Shown here one piece after another: positions 6,341-15,385 of a stretch of 64,000 bases of DNA (the stretch's first letter is position 1; each line of letters opens with the position of its first letter). The notes below the pieces were generated by a model that was not told where the DNA came from, did no database searches, and saw only the letters and a list, made by a program, of their open reading frames with translations. The translations under genes and the position numbers were made by a program. Source of the DNA: Bacteroidales bacterium (GTDB lineage: Bacteria; Bacteroidota; Bacteroidia; Bacteroidales; F082); contig JAGCPH010000052.1 of NCBI GenBank assembly GCA_017645275.1, positions 1 through 64,000 on the forward strand. Direction: 5' to 3'.

Positions 6341-9220
6341 CTATTTTACAGCTTCGTAAAAACATTCATGAATTTTTGTTCGAATGTCGTTTTTCGCCAG
6401 TTTGTTGTTGTCGGCATCAGGATACACACGGTTCGAGAGGAATATCACGATGAGGCCGTTTTCAGGGTCCGCCCATGCGAAAGTGCCAGTAAAACCTGTA
6501 TGTCCGAAGCTCCGCATCGATGACTGTTTTGCTGGAGTGTAGAACTTTACACTCGGGTCGACTTCTGGCTTGTCGAAGCCTATGCCACGACGGTTCATGT
6601 TGTCGGCAAACGGCGCAGAAGTGAATTTCTTGATTGTAAATCCCGACAAAAACTGGCGGTTGTTGGCATATCCGTCATCCAATAACAGCTGAAGCATCAC
6701 TGCGAGGTCGCGTGCATTGGCATACAGACCCGCATGACCTGCCACACCTCCCATCAGAGCGGCAGCCTGGTCGTGGACATCGCCATGAAGCTGCTGCATA
6801 CGGAAATAATCGTCGTCCTCAGTCGGTGCAATCTTATCTATGTCGATGTGTTTCAATGGTTTATAATAGATGTGCTTCAGATTTAGCGGCTTGTAGAAAT
6901 TCTCGTCAAGATATTGCTCAAACGGCTCATTTGTCACCATCTCGACAATTTTTGGAAGGAAAAAGAACCCCAAATCGCTGTATTTGTACTTCTTCTCGCC
7001 CATCTCCTGCACCTTCACGGTCTCAAAAATGTCGAAAGTGAAGTCTTTCGAGATATACATATCCTTCGCCACCCTCACCGTATGGTCCTCGTCGATGCTT
7101 TTCCTGAATACATCTGGGTCGGGTTTGCCGTCCTTCAACAACGTCTGATATATTGGTACCCAAGCAGTTATGCCTGTCTGATGGGTCATGATATCAATGA
7201 TTCGGATGTCAGCCTTGTCGGTGCCTTTAAGATACGGGAAATAGTCGCTGAGTTTGCTGTCGAGACTGATTTTTCCGTCGTCGTAGAGCTTCATCATGGC
7301 AAAAGTGGTGGCGAAGACCTTCGTCAACGAGGCGATATCGTAAACATCGTCGCCAACGACTTCATGCTCATCGTCATAGGTAAAATGTCCGAAACACTTG
7401 TCGTATATGACTTTTCCGTCTTTCATGGCAAAGATCTGACAGCCTGGATAAGCACCAATCTCTATACCGTCCTGTGCAATTGAGTCAATCATTCTAACGT
7501 AATCATTATCAATCAATTCGATTGGCAGCGTCTCTGGAGTCAGCATGTTTTGGAAACCCAATCCGTATCCGACTTTGTATTTCTTGTTGATCGTGACAGG
7601 CAGTTTTCCAGTTGGATTGAGCTTGCCAACCATCACGTCAACCACAGCATTTACTGCATATTGCGTGTCTTCATAGCCGATAATCACTGCCGCTGGCGTC
7701 TTCTTGAAATCAAACTCGTTCAAGGCATACGGACAGGCGAAAAGATTGAGCACGATATAGCTGTTTTTGCTCACATCTTTCACAAAACTAACCATTTCTT
7801 CGGTTATCCCGAAATGTTTTGTCGCATAAATCGAGGTGTTCTGGATATTGACCACAACCTGTTTAAAGCTCTTTAACTCATTGATTATCCGCGACTTTTT
7901 ATCTTTACCTACACTTCCTTCCAAACGATAATCAACCACGTGGTAGCCCTCGCTTCTAAGCTTGTCGGCGACGTTGTCTTTCTTTCCGAAAGTCAACACT
8001 GCGACTGGCTGCGATTTGTCGAGAGGCAAGGTCTCTTTGTCGTTTCTGATCATCGTAACTGCCTCATTATAAAGGCGTTGCTTCAGATTGTAATACTTTG
8101 CCTGATGCAAGTCATTATCCAAGGCAAACTCCGACTGAGGCTGATAATGGGCTAGTCCGAGACGGTATTTGTACCTTAAAACCTTCTTGCAGCTCTCCTC
8201 CACCCTTTTCGCCAACTCTCTGTTATCCAATTGACTTACAATAACTTGAATGGTGTTTTTCGGGTTTATCGGCATCAAAACAACGTCGTTGCCAGCCATC
8301 AGGGCGCTGAAGCCAACGCTGTCGGGCGCTATCTTGCCGAGGGCGCCTTTCATCTCCATCGCGTCGGTGAAAATGATTCCTTCGAAGCCCAACTCGTTCT
8401 TCAAAATGTCAGTGACTACGTTTTTCGACAGCGACGACGAGGTGTTTTTCTCAGGTTCGATGGCAGGCATGTAGATATGTCCGACCATCATGCCGCCGAC
8501 GCCGTTTTTTATCAAATAATCAAAAGGATACCACTCTGTTTTCTTTATTTCTTTGAGTTTCTTTTTCACTGTAGGAAGGCTCTCATGCGAGTCTGTTTTA
8601 GTGTCACCATGACCCGGAAAATGCTTCATGGTCGGGAGCACGCCATTGTTCTGTAACCCCAGCGCGTACTGCAATCCGCGAATGGCGACCGCCTCGGGGT
8701 TCTCGCCGAAACTCCTCATCCCGATGACAGGGTTGCTTGGCTCGTTGTTCACGTCGATATCGGGGGCAAAGTCGACATTTACGCCGATACGCCTGCATTG
8801 TTCGGCAATCTGACGGCCCATCTCGCCGATAAGATCCACATCTTGAATCGCACCAAGCGTCATCTGGTAAGGATAAGAGATGCCGTCGTTGATACGCATG
8901 CCAAGGCCCCATTCGCCGTCTATGGCAACCATCATTGGGATTTGCGACATATTTTGCCACTCGTTGGCTTGCTTGAGAAGCACCTCCGCATCAGTGCGGA
9001 AAAACGTCACTCCACCAATGCCATAGTCCTCGATAAGTCCCTGAATATCAGCAAAGAATGCCTTGTTTGGGTAGTTAGCTCGCACATTTATAAGCTGACC
9101 TACCCGTTGCTCATTCGACAACGAGTTATACACCGAATCAACCCAGCGGTCCTCTTCAGTCTGGGCTTTTGCTACCAGTGCCAGCAACAAAAACACTATT
9201 GAAAAATATATTCTCCTCAT
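6341..9220 (-). CDS. GH3 beta-N-acetylglucosaminidase fused to a serine beta-lactamase-like domain
   Basis: A 959-residue exported protein with two catalytic modules. After a signal peptide (about 1-19, ending AKAQ) comes a GH3 domain with the NagZ-type signature KHFPGHGDTKTDSH (199-212) and nucleophile D287 in FTDAMEM, then the GH3 C-terminal domain to about 560. From about 575 there is a class C beta-lactamase/DD-peptidase-like domain with SxxK as S632-L-T-K635, a YSD motif in the place of YxN, and a late HTG motif. Family knowledge: NagZ cuts GlcNAc from muropeptides; the second domain could act on peptide stems, so both halves suggest periplasmic peptidoglycan turnover. It is the last gene of a three-gene operon, its ATG overlapping the TlpA-like stop by 4 bp. 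Similar fusions occur in Bacteroidota; the substrate of the second domain is unproven. Confidence 0.93.
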   Translation of the reverse strand: MRRIYFSIVFLLLALVAKAQTEEDRWVDSVYNSLSNEQRVGQLINVRANYPNKAFFADIQGLIEDYGIGGVTFFRTDAEVLLKQANEWQNMSQIPMMVAIDGEWGLGMRINDGISYPYQMTLGAIQDVDLIGEMGRQIAEQCRRIGVNVDFAPDIDVNNEPSNPVIGMRSFGENPEAVAIRGLQYALGLQNNGVLPTMKHFPGHGDTKTDSHESLPTVKKKLKEIKKTEWYPFDYLIKNGVGGMMVGHIYMPAIEPEKNTSSSLSKNVVTDILKNELGFEGIIFTDAMEMKGALGKIAPDSVGFSALMAGNDVVLMPINPKNTIQVIVSQLDNRELAKRVEESCKKVLRYKYRLGLAHYQPQSEFALDNDLHQAKYYNLKQRLYNEAVTMIRNDKETLPLDKSQPVAVLTFGKKDNVADKLRSEGYHVVDYRLEGSVGKDKKSRIINELKSFKQVVVNIQNTSIYATKHFGITEEMVSFVKDVSKNSYIVLNLFACPYALNEFDFKKTPAAVIIGYEDTQYAVNAVVDVMVGKLNPTGKLPVTINKKYKVGYGLGFQNMLTPETLPIELIDNDYVRMIDSIAQDGIEIGAYPGCQIFAMKDGKVIYDKCFGHFTYDDEHEVVGDDVYDIASLTKVFATTFAMMKLYDDGKISLDSKLSDYFPYLKGTDKADIRIIDIMTHQTGITAWVPIYQTLLKDGKPDPDVFRKSIDEDHTVRVAKDMYISKDFTFDIFETVKVQEMGEKKYKYSDLGFFFLPKIVEMVTNEPFEQYLDENFYKPLNLKHIYYKPLKHIDIDKIAPTEDDDYFRMQQLHGDVHDQAAALMGGVAGHAGLYANARDLAVMLQLLLDDGYANNRQFLSGFTIKKFTSAPFADNMNRRGIGFDKPEVDPSVKFYTPAKQSSMRSFGHTGFTGTFAWADPENGLIVIFLSNRVYPDADNNKLAKNDIRTKIHECFYEAVK

Positions 9221-10038
9221 TTCGTCAATTTTTCTTTAACTTCTTCAATATCAAATGGTTTCGCAATCAAAACCTTGTTCTCGTCAAGCAAAAACAGCGA
9301 TGGCGTCATGTCGACGGCGTAATCCTCCACGATAGGCGAATCCCAGCCCAAGCCATCGCAAATGTTATATTGGTTGTTCAACTTCGCTTTCCGAAGCATT
9401 CGCTTCACTTTTTTCAAATCTTTCGACACACATACTGTCACGACAGCCACATCGTTGCGCTCAGCTGCCAGTTGTCCGAGTTCCCTCACAAGTTCGCAAC
9501 AATGCGGACAGGATTCAGACCAAAACAAAATAACTGTATTTGGGGTATTTATCTCACTTAAAGTAAATTCTAGTTTATTTATCGTAATAGATTGTATTTC
9601 AGGAACTACAAATCCATTTTTAATTCGATTATACACCTCTGCAATGCTCGAAATAACAGCTCTTTGCTCATCATTGGGATTAAGGTATTCGAGATAAGGC
9701 ATTCGCACCAGATAATCGACCACCATATTGGCTCCAAGCTCCGAAAATCCGCTTATAAGATATTGATATACAGCACGATACATATCATATGACACCACAC
9801 TGCGACTCAACACATTGTCGGCCGCTAGTATCATCATATACATCTGATTCTTCGGGTCATCGGTGCTGTTTTGCGCTTCAGTGATATATTCCGCTATTTT
9901 CTGCCACATAAAATCGCCTGCAATCAAGGTAGTGTCGCTGAAGTCGATCTGGTTGAGCAGCGACTCGTCTGTCTGTCCTTTTGAGAAAGAAAACACAGAC
10001 ACTAACACAATGATTACAAATATTTTAAGCAGCTTCAT
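9217..10038 (-). CDS. Exported TlpA-like thioredoxin-fold protein
   Basis: A 273-residue protein with a signal peptide (MKLLKIFVIIVLVSVFSFSKGQ). The N-terminal 150 residues are helical and unassigned, as in other Bacteroidota TlpA relatives. The C-terminal domain is thioredoxin-like with the active site C177-P-H-C180 in FWSESCPHC and the cis-proline segment VDMTPSLFLLDEN. It probably reduces or isomerises disulfides in the periplasm. It lies 12 bp after the HEAT-repeat gene and overlaps the GH3 fusion by 4 bp, so all three should be co-transcribed. Whether it serves the neighbouring GH3 enzyme is a guess. Confidence 0.88.
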   Translation of the reverse strand: MKLLKIFVIIVLVSVFSFSKGQTDESLLNQIDFSDTTLIAGDFMWQKIAEYITEAQNSTDDPKNQMYMMILAADNVLSRSVVSYDMYRAVYQYLISGFSELGANMVVDYLVRMPYLEYLNPNDEQRAVISSIAEVYNRIKNGFVVPEIQSITINKLEFTLSEINTPNTVILFWSESCPHCCELVRELGQLAAERNDVAVVTVCVSKDLKKVKRMLRKAKLNNQYNICDGLGWDSPIVEDYAVDMTPSLFLLDENKVLIAKPFDIEEVKEKLTK

Positions 10039-10050
10039 TTAGAATTTACT

Positions 10051-11616
10051 TTAATGTTTTAACACATCAGCGATTCTCTCTTTATAGGCCTCGTTTTCCA
10101 CCATAAGCAGGGCGTCTTTGGCTTCTTTTTTATACAAATCATTCTCGTATGCCTCGATTAGTTTGTTGACCGTCAGCTCTGTTCCGAAGTAAGCAAACAC
10201 CTTGTAGTAACGCGGCATGATATTCGGTTTGACATGTTTCAACGACGATGCGTACTCGTCTTTTTTAAAACCAGGCATGGTAGTCGTTGCGATTTTTATT
10301 GCTTGTTGCACTTCTGCAACGTATTTCTCATCGCATCTTTCCAGCAAAGCCATTAAAGTCTCGGTGTTTGCAGGTATTGCAACTAATTTCAACACCTTGA
10401 ATGCTTCATCTCTAATCTGTTGATTATCAGAGTACAACATCTCAATCACACGATGGTTGATATTTGTAATCGGTCGCACCTCGATGATTTGCAGTGCGGC
10501 GACTTTCTGTTTGGCGCTGCCGTTCATCACGTCGTTGAGCACTCTGAAGTAGTCACCCTCGTAACTCACCATAGCTTCTTTTATAACTGATTGATATTGA
10601 CCGCCGAACATTGGCTTCACCGCTGCTATACCATCTGGGTTGCCGATTTTGAACACAGCACGTATTGCAGCCTCGACCACACGTGTGTTTTCTGATGCTA
10701 ACTGATTGATTACGAATTCCATCTGGCTGTCGTTCTTGATGTCACCGAGCCAGTCGAGCACCTCGATAGTGGCGTTGTTTTTGACGCAGATCTTCACCGT
10801 CTTGGCGCATACCTCATCGTTGGCAAACGGCTTCATCAGTTCAAGAGCCGTCACTTGGACGCGTTTATCCTTGTTTTTCAACGACTTGTACAGCATCGAC
10901 AGCGACTTCTCGCCTTGTACAGCCGCCAGCAGCTTCATGCCTGCGATCTTGGTATCGACATTCTTGCTTTTATACAGTTTTTTCGCGCCTTTTTCGATAA
11001 TCGAAGTGGTCTTGTCATTGCTTCTAATCACCACTAATGCGTTGTAAATCTCGATTTTAGTGCTCTCATCGGCACCTTTCAGCCATGAGATAAGCTCGTT
11101 TTCCAGACTTGAAATGTTCTGTTTGCCCGCAGCGTATGCCAATGCCGCTTTATGATTCACATAATTCGGGTTCTTAACAACGTATTTCTCAAAATAATCG
11201 CGAGTATTCGGCATTTCGGCCAAAGCTCTTATCGCCGCATCCGCAAGTCGTTCATTTTCAACCAACTTGAAAACATCCGACATATCTCTCTCATTACAAA
11301 AAACTGGGAAAAGCGAGATCAGGTAATCGTTACTGGCGCAGTTTTCGTTATTAAAGACGAACATCATTATCGTCTTTTTAAGAAGCCGTTTGGTGTTGAA
11401 ATCATTAGCATTTGCTGTATTTTCAGCTATCACACGCATCGTCTTTTCGGCATCGGCCACTACTGCCTTATCTGGCGAGTTAAGCTTGTTTAGGACCTCC
11501 TGCACACATTCATCGTCATTGCAGATTATGTTTTTTTCCTGATTTTGCGCACTCACACTCATGGTTTGCGCGACCATAATGGTCAAAATTACGACTAAAA
11601 TCTTCAAAATTTTCAT
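10051..11616 (-). CDS. Exported HEAT-repeat protein
   Basis: A 521-residue protein with a signal peptide (about 1-23, ending SVSAQ). The rest is an array of short helical repeats of the HEAT/armadillo type: ADAAIRALAEM, GMKLLAAVQGEKSLSMLYKS, DKRVQVTALELM, RVVEAAIRAVFKIGNPDGI, IRDEAFKVLKLVA. Such arrays form curved protein-binding scaffolds. No catalytic motif is visible. It is the first gene of the operon with the TlpA-like and GH3/beta-lactamase proteins, with a -7 box about 80 bp upstream. Its partner is unknown. Confidence 0.85.
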   Translation of the reverse strand: MKILKILVVILTIMVAQTMSVSAQNQEKNIICNDDECVQEVLNKLNSPDKAVVADAEKTMRVIAENTANANDFNTKRLLKKTIMMFVFNNENCASNDYLISLFPVFCNERDMSDVFKLVENERLADAAIRALAEMPNTRDYFEKYVVKNPNYVNHKAALAYAAGKQNISSLENELISWLKGADESTKIEIYNALVVIRSNDKTTSIIEKGAKKLYKSKNVDTKIAGMKLLAAVQGEKSLSMLYKSLKNKDKRVQVTALELMKPFANDEVCAKTVKICVKNNATIEVLDWLGDIKNDSQMEFVINQLASENTRVVEAAIRAVFKIGNPDGIAAVKPMFGGQYQSVIKEAMVSYEGDYFRVLNDVMNGSAKQKVAALQIIEVRPITNINHRVIEMLYSDNQQIRDEAFKVLKLVAIPANTETLMALLERCDEKYVAEVQQAIKIATTTMPGFKKDEYASSLKHVKPNIMPRYYKVFAYFGTELTVNKLIEAYENDLYKKEAKDALLMVENEAYKERIADVLKH

Positions 11617-11694
11617 AACAATCTATCTTAATTTATTTATTCTCAATATTTTACAAAAACAAAGCCCATTTCTAGGACATTATTTTTCCGATTA

Positions 11695-11702
11695 CAAATA
11701 TA
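11695..11702 (-). promoter_or_regulatory. Promoter -7 box for the HEAT-TlpA-GH3 operon
   Basis: TATATTTG on the minus strand, leaving a leader of about 72 nt before the ATG at 11616. Confidence 0.45.
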
Positions 11703-11736
11703 ATATTTTTAACGCAATCCGTATCATAATATTTTG

Positions 11737-11744
11737 TATTTTTG
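11737..11744 (+). promoter_or_regulatory. Promoter -7 box for the MATE gene, almost leaderless
   Basis: TATTTTTG ends only 9 bp before the ATG at 11754. With a start about 7 nt downstream of the box, the leader is only 2-3 nt. The box also excludes an upstream in-frame TTG at 11742. Confidence 0.55.
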
Positions 11745-11753
11745 CATCGTATT

Positions 11754-13082
11754 ATGGAGAAAACTATATCGACAAAAGAAATTTGGCGCATTGCGGTGCC
11801 GATTATGATTGGAAACTTGGCGCAGACGCTCATCACGTTCACCGACACGGCGTTCTTGGGGCATCTCGGCGTGGTGGCATTGGGTGCTTCTATGATGGCG
11901 GGCATGTATTATTTCGTGTTCACCACCATGGCGATGGGCTTGGCCATTGGCATTCAGATCATTATCGCCCGACGTTTCGGCGCTAAGGAGTATAACAAGA
12001 TCGGCAGCATCTTCCAGCATGGAGCCGTGTCAATCTTCATCTTCGGACTGCTGCTGTTTTTGATAATGAGGCTGTTTTCAGGCTCTCTGCTTGATTTTAT
12101 CATCGAATCTGATGGAATTTATGCTGGAGCCATGGAATACATCGGATTTCGCCAGTTTGGCATCGTTTTCGTGTGCTGCAACTATCTCTATCGCGCGCTT
12201 TACACCGGTCTGTCCGACACCAAAATCATCACTTATTCGACGGTGATAATGGCTGTTGTCAACATCATCCTCGACTACTGCCTGATTTTCGGTCACTGGG
12301 GACTACCTGAGATGGGCATCGCCGGAGCGGCGTTGGCATCGTTGATAGCCGAGGTCACCGCCACGACGTTCTTCTTCGTTTACACATACGTTAAATTAGG
12401 CAAGAGCGAATACGAGCTTTTCAAGCATCATGGCTTTAATAAAGAGTTGACGCTCAACATAGTGCGCATTGCCACCCCGACCATGTTCCAGAAGCTGTTC
12501 TCTTTCAGCGCATGGTTTATCTTCTTCATCTTGGTTGAGAAGATGGGCGAACAGGCTATAGGCATCTCTTCGATAGCACGAAGCGTGTATATGATTCTGT
12601 TTATCCCGGTTTTCGGCTTCCTTGCCACATCAAACACTTTGACGAGCCGTATCATCGGGGCGGGACATGCCGACGAAGTGCTTAAGACGGTATTCAGAAT
12701 AATTTTCAACTGTGTTTTATGCTGCATACCGTTGATTTTGGTGTGCGTCTTCTTCCCCACCGCTGTGATGAGCATATACACCGACGACATGACGCTCGCA
12801 ACAGCCGCAATCCCTTCAATTTACGTGATTTGCGGAGCTATCATCTTCCAGGCAATCGGTGCCGTGGCGTTTGAGTCGGTGTCGGGAACCGGCAACACCA
12901 AAGCTGCATTGTGGCTGGAGTTCGGCATACTCGTGCTTTACATCGTCTACATCTGGGTTCTGACCAACGTCACCACCCATGTGGAATGGGTTTGGACCTG
13001 CGAATACATCTATGGCGGCTTAATCGCCATAGTATCAATAATTTACATTAAATTTGCAAACTGGAAAAAATTGAAAATATAG
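11754..13082 (+). CDS. MATE family multidrug/cation antiporter
   Basis: A 442-residue inner-membrane protein with about 12 hydrophobic segments in two homologous halves. The N-terminus (EIWRIAVPIMIGNLAQTLITFTD, then FLGHLGVVALGA) is typical of MATE exporters, which expel drugs or metabolites in exchange for Na+ or H+. The second half begins near RIATPTMFQKLFSFSAWF. The start at 11754 is set by the promoter. It stands alone, followed by an inverted family A element. Substrate cannot be told from the sequence. Confidence 0.93.
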   Translation: MEKTISTKEIWRIAVPIMIGNLAQTLITFTDTAFLGHLGVVALGASMMAGMYYFVFTTMAMGLAIGIQIIIARRFGAKEYNKIGSIFQHGAVSIFIFGLLLFLIMRLFSGSLLDFIIESDGIYAGAMEYIGFRQFGIVFVCCNYLYRALYTGLSDTKIITYSTVIMAVVNIILDYCLIFGHWGLPEMGIAGAALASLIAEVTATTFFFVYTYVKLGKSEYELFKHHGFNKELTLNIVRIATPTMFQKLFSFSAWFIFFILVEKMGEQAIGISSIARSVYMILFIPVFGFLATSNTLTSRIIGAGHADEVLKTVFRIIFNCVLCCIPLILVCVFFPTAVMSIYTDDMTLATAAIPSIYVICGAIIFQAIGAVAFESVSGTGNTKAALWLEFGILVLYIVYIWVLTNVTTHVEWVWTCEYIYGGLIAIVSIIYIKFANWKKLKI

Positions 13083-13089
13083 TGTCTAG

Positions 13090-13168
13090 CCGTCATTTCG
13101 ACCGATCGCAGGGAGTGGAGAAATCTCCATCTGTTCAAATGAGATTCCGCTTCACTCGAAATGACGGA
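13090..13168. repeat. Family A element, short two-armed copy
   Basis: Left arm CGTCATTTCGACCGATCGCA...GAGAAATCTC and right arm GAGATTCCGCTTCACTCGAA...ATGACGG are inverted around a short AT-rich centre. It follows the MATE stop by 7 bp and could fold to a transcript-end hairpin. Confidence 0.8.
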
Positions 13169-13193
13169 AAACTGCATAAAGTTAAATATCATT

Positions 13194-13505
13194 ATGAAGA
13201 AGATCGAGATTAAAGATTTTGAGCTTTATACCACAGGAATCATCAGCATTGCGTGGAAAGAAGGCAAAAAAGACATGTTTTTGAACGTCGACCTCGACCT
13301 TGCGGCGATGATGAAACTCTGCAAGATTGAGGGTTTGTCATACGAGAAAGTACAACAGCTGTCAAACGACCAGAAGCCGTTAACATTCCACAAGGCGTCG
13401 GTTTACCTCTTCCAGGAGGACGACCGTCCGGGACAGTATTGTCTGAGTGAAGCAATGTTTGAAGACGATGGCATCGACATCTACTACTGCGAAATCAAAG
13501 GCTGA
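13194..13505 (+). CDS. Small conserved-looking protein, function unknown
   Basis: A 103-residue soluble acidic protein with no signal peptide or membrane segment. I do not recognise the family. I start at the ATG at 13194 (MKKIEIKDFELY); an upstream in-frame ATG at 13161 lies in the family A repeat. The sequence alternates strand-like and helix-like parts (GIISIAWKEGKKDMFLNVDLDL, then KLCKIEGLSYEKVQQL). Its 3' end overlaps the exonuclease gene by 38 bp, so the two are probably translationally coupled. Confidence 0.75.
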   Translation: MKKIEIKDFELYTTGIISIAWKEGKKDMFLNVDLDLAAMMKLCKIEGLSYEKVQQLSNDQKPLTFHKASVYLFQEDDRPGQYCLSEAMFEDDGIDIYYCEIKG

Positions 13506-14028
13506 AGATAACGTCTTGCCCGACCTCCCCGACTTCGCCGCTATCGACTTTGAGGCCGCCAACGGCGAGACCACCAGCGTGTGCAGCATGGGAGTCGTGA
13601 TTGTGCGCGACCGCGAGATTGTTGAAGAGTTTTACAGCCTCGTAAAACCCGTGCCGAACCACTATGACTTCTACACCACCAAGATCCACGGATTAAAGAA
13701 AAAAGACACCGACAAAGCCCCTATCTTTCCACAGGTATGGAACCAGATTGAAAAGAAACTCAAGGGGTTACCGTTTGTGGCGCACGGCTACGAGTTCGAG
13801 AAACGCTGTCTGAACTCGTTGTTTGAACACTACCACATGGGACGCAAACGCTTCAAAATTTACGACACCAAACGTGCCTCGGAAATCGTCTTCCCTGATT
13901 TAGAAAACCACAAACTCCAGACTGTCGCCGTCGAGTGTGGCTACGACTTCACAAAACAGAAGAAACATCACAATGCGCTGGCCGACGCGGAGGCGTGTGC
14001 TATGATAGCGATGGAGGTTTTCTGCTAA
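13468..14028 (+). CDS. DEDDh 3'-5' exonuclease (DNA polymerase III epsilon-like)
   Basis: A 186-residue protein of the DnaQ-like exonuclease superfamily. Exo I is FAAIDFEAA with D27 and E29; Exo II is VAHGYEFEKRCL; Exo III is HNALADAEA, with the histidine five residues before the aspartate as in DEDDh enzymes. Residues KIHGLKKKD match the family's substrate strand. It likely trims single-stranded DNA or RNA 3' ends; no polymerase or BRCT part is attached. I chose the ATG at 13468; a GTG at 13447 is also in frame. It overlaps the preceding small gene by 38 bp and converges on the lipoprotein gene 6 bp away. Confidence 0.88.
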   Translation: MASTSTTAKSKAEDNVLPDLPDFAAIDFEAANGETTSVCSMGVVIVRDREIVEEFYSLVKPVPNHYDFYTTKIHGLKKKDTDKAPIFPQVWNQIEKKLKGLPFVAHGYEFEKRCLNSLFEHYHMGRKRFKIYDTKRASEIVFPDLENHKLQTVAVECGYDFTKQKKHHNALADAEACAMIAMEVFC

Positions 14029-14034
14029 ATCATT

Positions 14035-14748
14035 TTATTCGGCATCGCAGACGAGGCGTACTGCAAGCCCATAACCACGCGGACATTTATTAGTTTCATA
14101 AAAATGAATGCCAAAGCGCCAATAATAAGCCCAACTGTCATTGTATCCCGTAGCCGTCCAGTAGTAACCATAGTCAACCATACCATATACGTCTTCACCA
14201 ATACGATACCCGGATGCCGGTAAAAAGACTGCACCTTGTGGCTCCATAGTGCTCTCCCATAATGTTGAATCGATTACATTGCTTGGGTAATCAGCTGTAT
14301 AGATATTAATCTCGTTCAATTCATATATTCGATTATCCCAGCCATCTGGCAAAAGAATCATACCATTTATGCCATTCAATTGAGCCTTAGCGTATCTCGT
14401 CCCACTATTTGTATTTCTCGTTTCAAGAACATACAGCCACTCGTCTTTAGTCATATTTCTATAATTGTCGACAACACTATCATAATTTCGCCAGTTCAAC
14501 AGATTACTCCATCCATCACCAACATTTGTATCCCATTGATTCTCAGCAAATTTCCAAATATCACTCAATGCTTCATATTGCAAATTTCCATGCGAGAAAT
14601 ATACTTTTGTGGAATCGGTGACTGAAAACCACTTGTTGGAGCTTTGTGGAATCGGTGGTTCCGGATTAACAGGCTCTGTTGTTTCTTTTTTACATGAAAA
14701 CACCAATACGGCAAACATTAAAATGGTCACAAATAATGTATTCTTCAT
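14035..14748 (-). CDS. Lipoprotein with FISUMP-like C-terminal domain
   Basis: A 237-residue lipoprotein with lipobox LVFSC (C19) and a Pro/Glu-rich linker. The domain from about 40 (FSVTDSTKVYFSHGNLQYE) to the C-terminus (AVFLPASGYR...YYWTATGY...GLAVRLV) has the Trp/Tyr-rich pattern of the Fibrobacter major paralogous domain. The same motifs in the same order occur in the C-terminal third of the 25392-27605 protein (FFAPGNLQCKT, AVFLPAAGCRWG, CYYWSSS, NSVRLVRIA), so the two are paralogous there. It is probably displayed on the cell surface; the binding partner is unknown. Confidence 0.82.
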   Translation of the reverse strand: MKNTLFVTILMFAVLVFSCKKETTEPVNPEPPIPQSSNKWFSVTDSTKVYFSHGNLQYEALSDIWKFAENQWDTNVGDGWSNLLNWRNYDSVVDNYRNMTKDEWLYVLETRNTNSGTRYAKAQLNGINGMILLPDGWDNRIYELNEINIYTADYPSNVIDSTLWESTMEPQGAVFLPASGYRIGEDVYGMVDYGYYWTATGYNDSWAYYWRFGIHFYETNKCPRGYGLAVRLVCDAE

Positions 14749-14792
14749 GATACTTGAATTTATATTATGCGATTATGTCTCCAACCCATATA

Positions 14793-14830
14793 AACGCATT
14801 CAATGCGTCCCTACAGCGGTCGAAATGCCA
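14793..14830. repeat. Family B palindrome abutting a family A fragment
   Basis: AACGCATTCAATGCGTCCCT then ACA is a family B copy (centre ATTCAAT). It is followed directly by GCGGTCGAAATGCC, a remnant of a family A arm. Together they form the last nine codons and stop of the esterase gene. Confidence 0.75.
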
Positions 14831-15384
14831 GACAGCCACTCCCCGATTTCGTGTTTCACGTAGCTCTCGCTGATAATATGCGACGGCAATGTCTTTTTGG
14901 AGCACATTTTCCTATTCTTAAAGAGCTTGGCGTAGTCGCGTTTGATGTCCTCGCCAAGAAGCTCGTCGTGCTCTGTATGATGACACGTAACATTCTCATT
15001 TACAACGAATTTGAATTTCTTAAACTCAAACAAATCCTGCATCGTGAACTTGAACGAGGTGGCGCCGTCGCTGCGTCGGGCGTGGTATGGCACCGTACCG
15101 ACAGCCGGTTTCAGCGACTTCATCGGCTCGATAACGGGGTTTATCACCAGCTTAGGACCAGTGAAATCGCTGCAAAGCACATAAAAACCGCCCAACGACG
15201 TGCCCATCATCGCAAAGACCTCGTTATCCTTAGCGAAATCGTTGATTTTCTTTATCGAAGCTCCTGCATGATGGTCGACTTCAAGGGCACACCACTCGTA
15301 TTCGGGGTAATAGAGGTTCAGGAAGCCCACCGTCTGACTGAACGGCGAGCCTCCGAAACCGTGAATGTATATTATCTTTTTCAT
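14800..15384 (-). CDS. YqiA/UPF0227-like alpha/beta hydrolase (esterase)
   Basis: A 194-residue small alpha/beta hydrolase. It begins KIIYIHGFGGSPFS, has the nucleophile elbow GTSLGG with S63, and a late histidine pair in the CHHTEHDELL segment. This matches the YqiA esterase group, which cleaves short acyl esters. It starts 1 bp after the stop of the synthase-phosphorylase gene, so it ends the glycogen operon; a role in glycogen use is not established. The C-terminus GISTAVGTH is encoded by repeat DNA (A and B fragments), so the natural end may have been replaced. Confidence 0.82.
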   Translation of the reverse strand: MKKIIYIHGFGGSPFSQTVGFLNLYYPEYEWCALEVDHHAGASIKKINDFAKDNEVFAMMGTSLGGFYVLCSDFTGPKLVINPVIEPMKSLKPAVGTVPYHARRSDGATSFKFTMQDLFEFKKFKFVVNENVTCHHTEHDELLGEDIKRDYAKLFKNRKMCSKKTLPSHIISESYVKHEIGEWLSGISTAVGTH

Positions 15385-15385
15385 A

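Noticed and set aside
11742..13082. MATE gene starting at an upstream TTG at 11742
   Set aside because: The TTG lies inside the -7 box, so it cannot be in the transcript; the ATG at 11754 fits.
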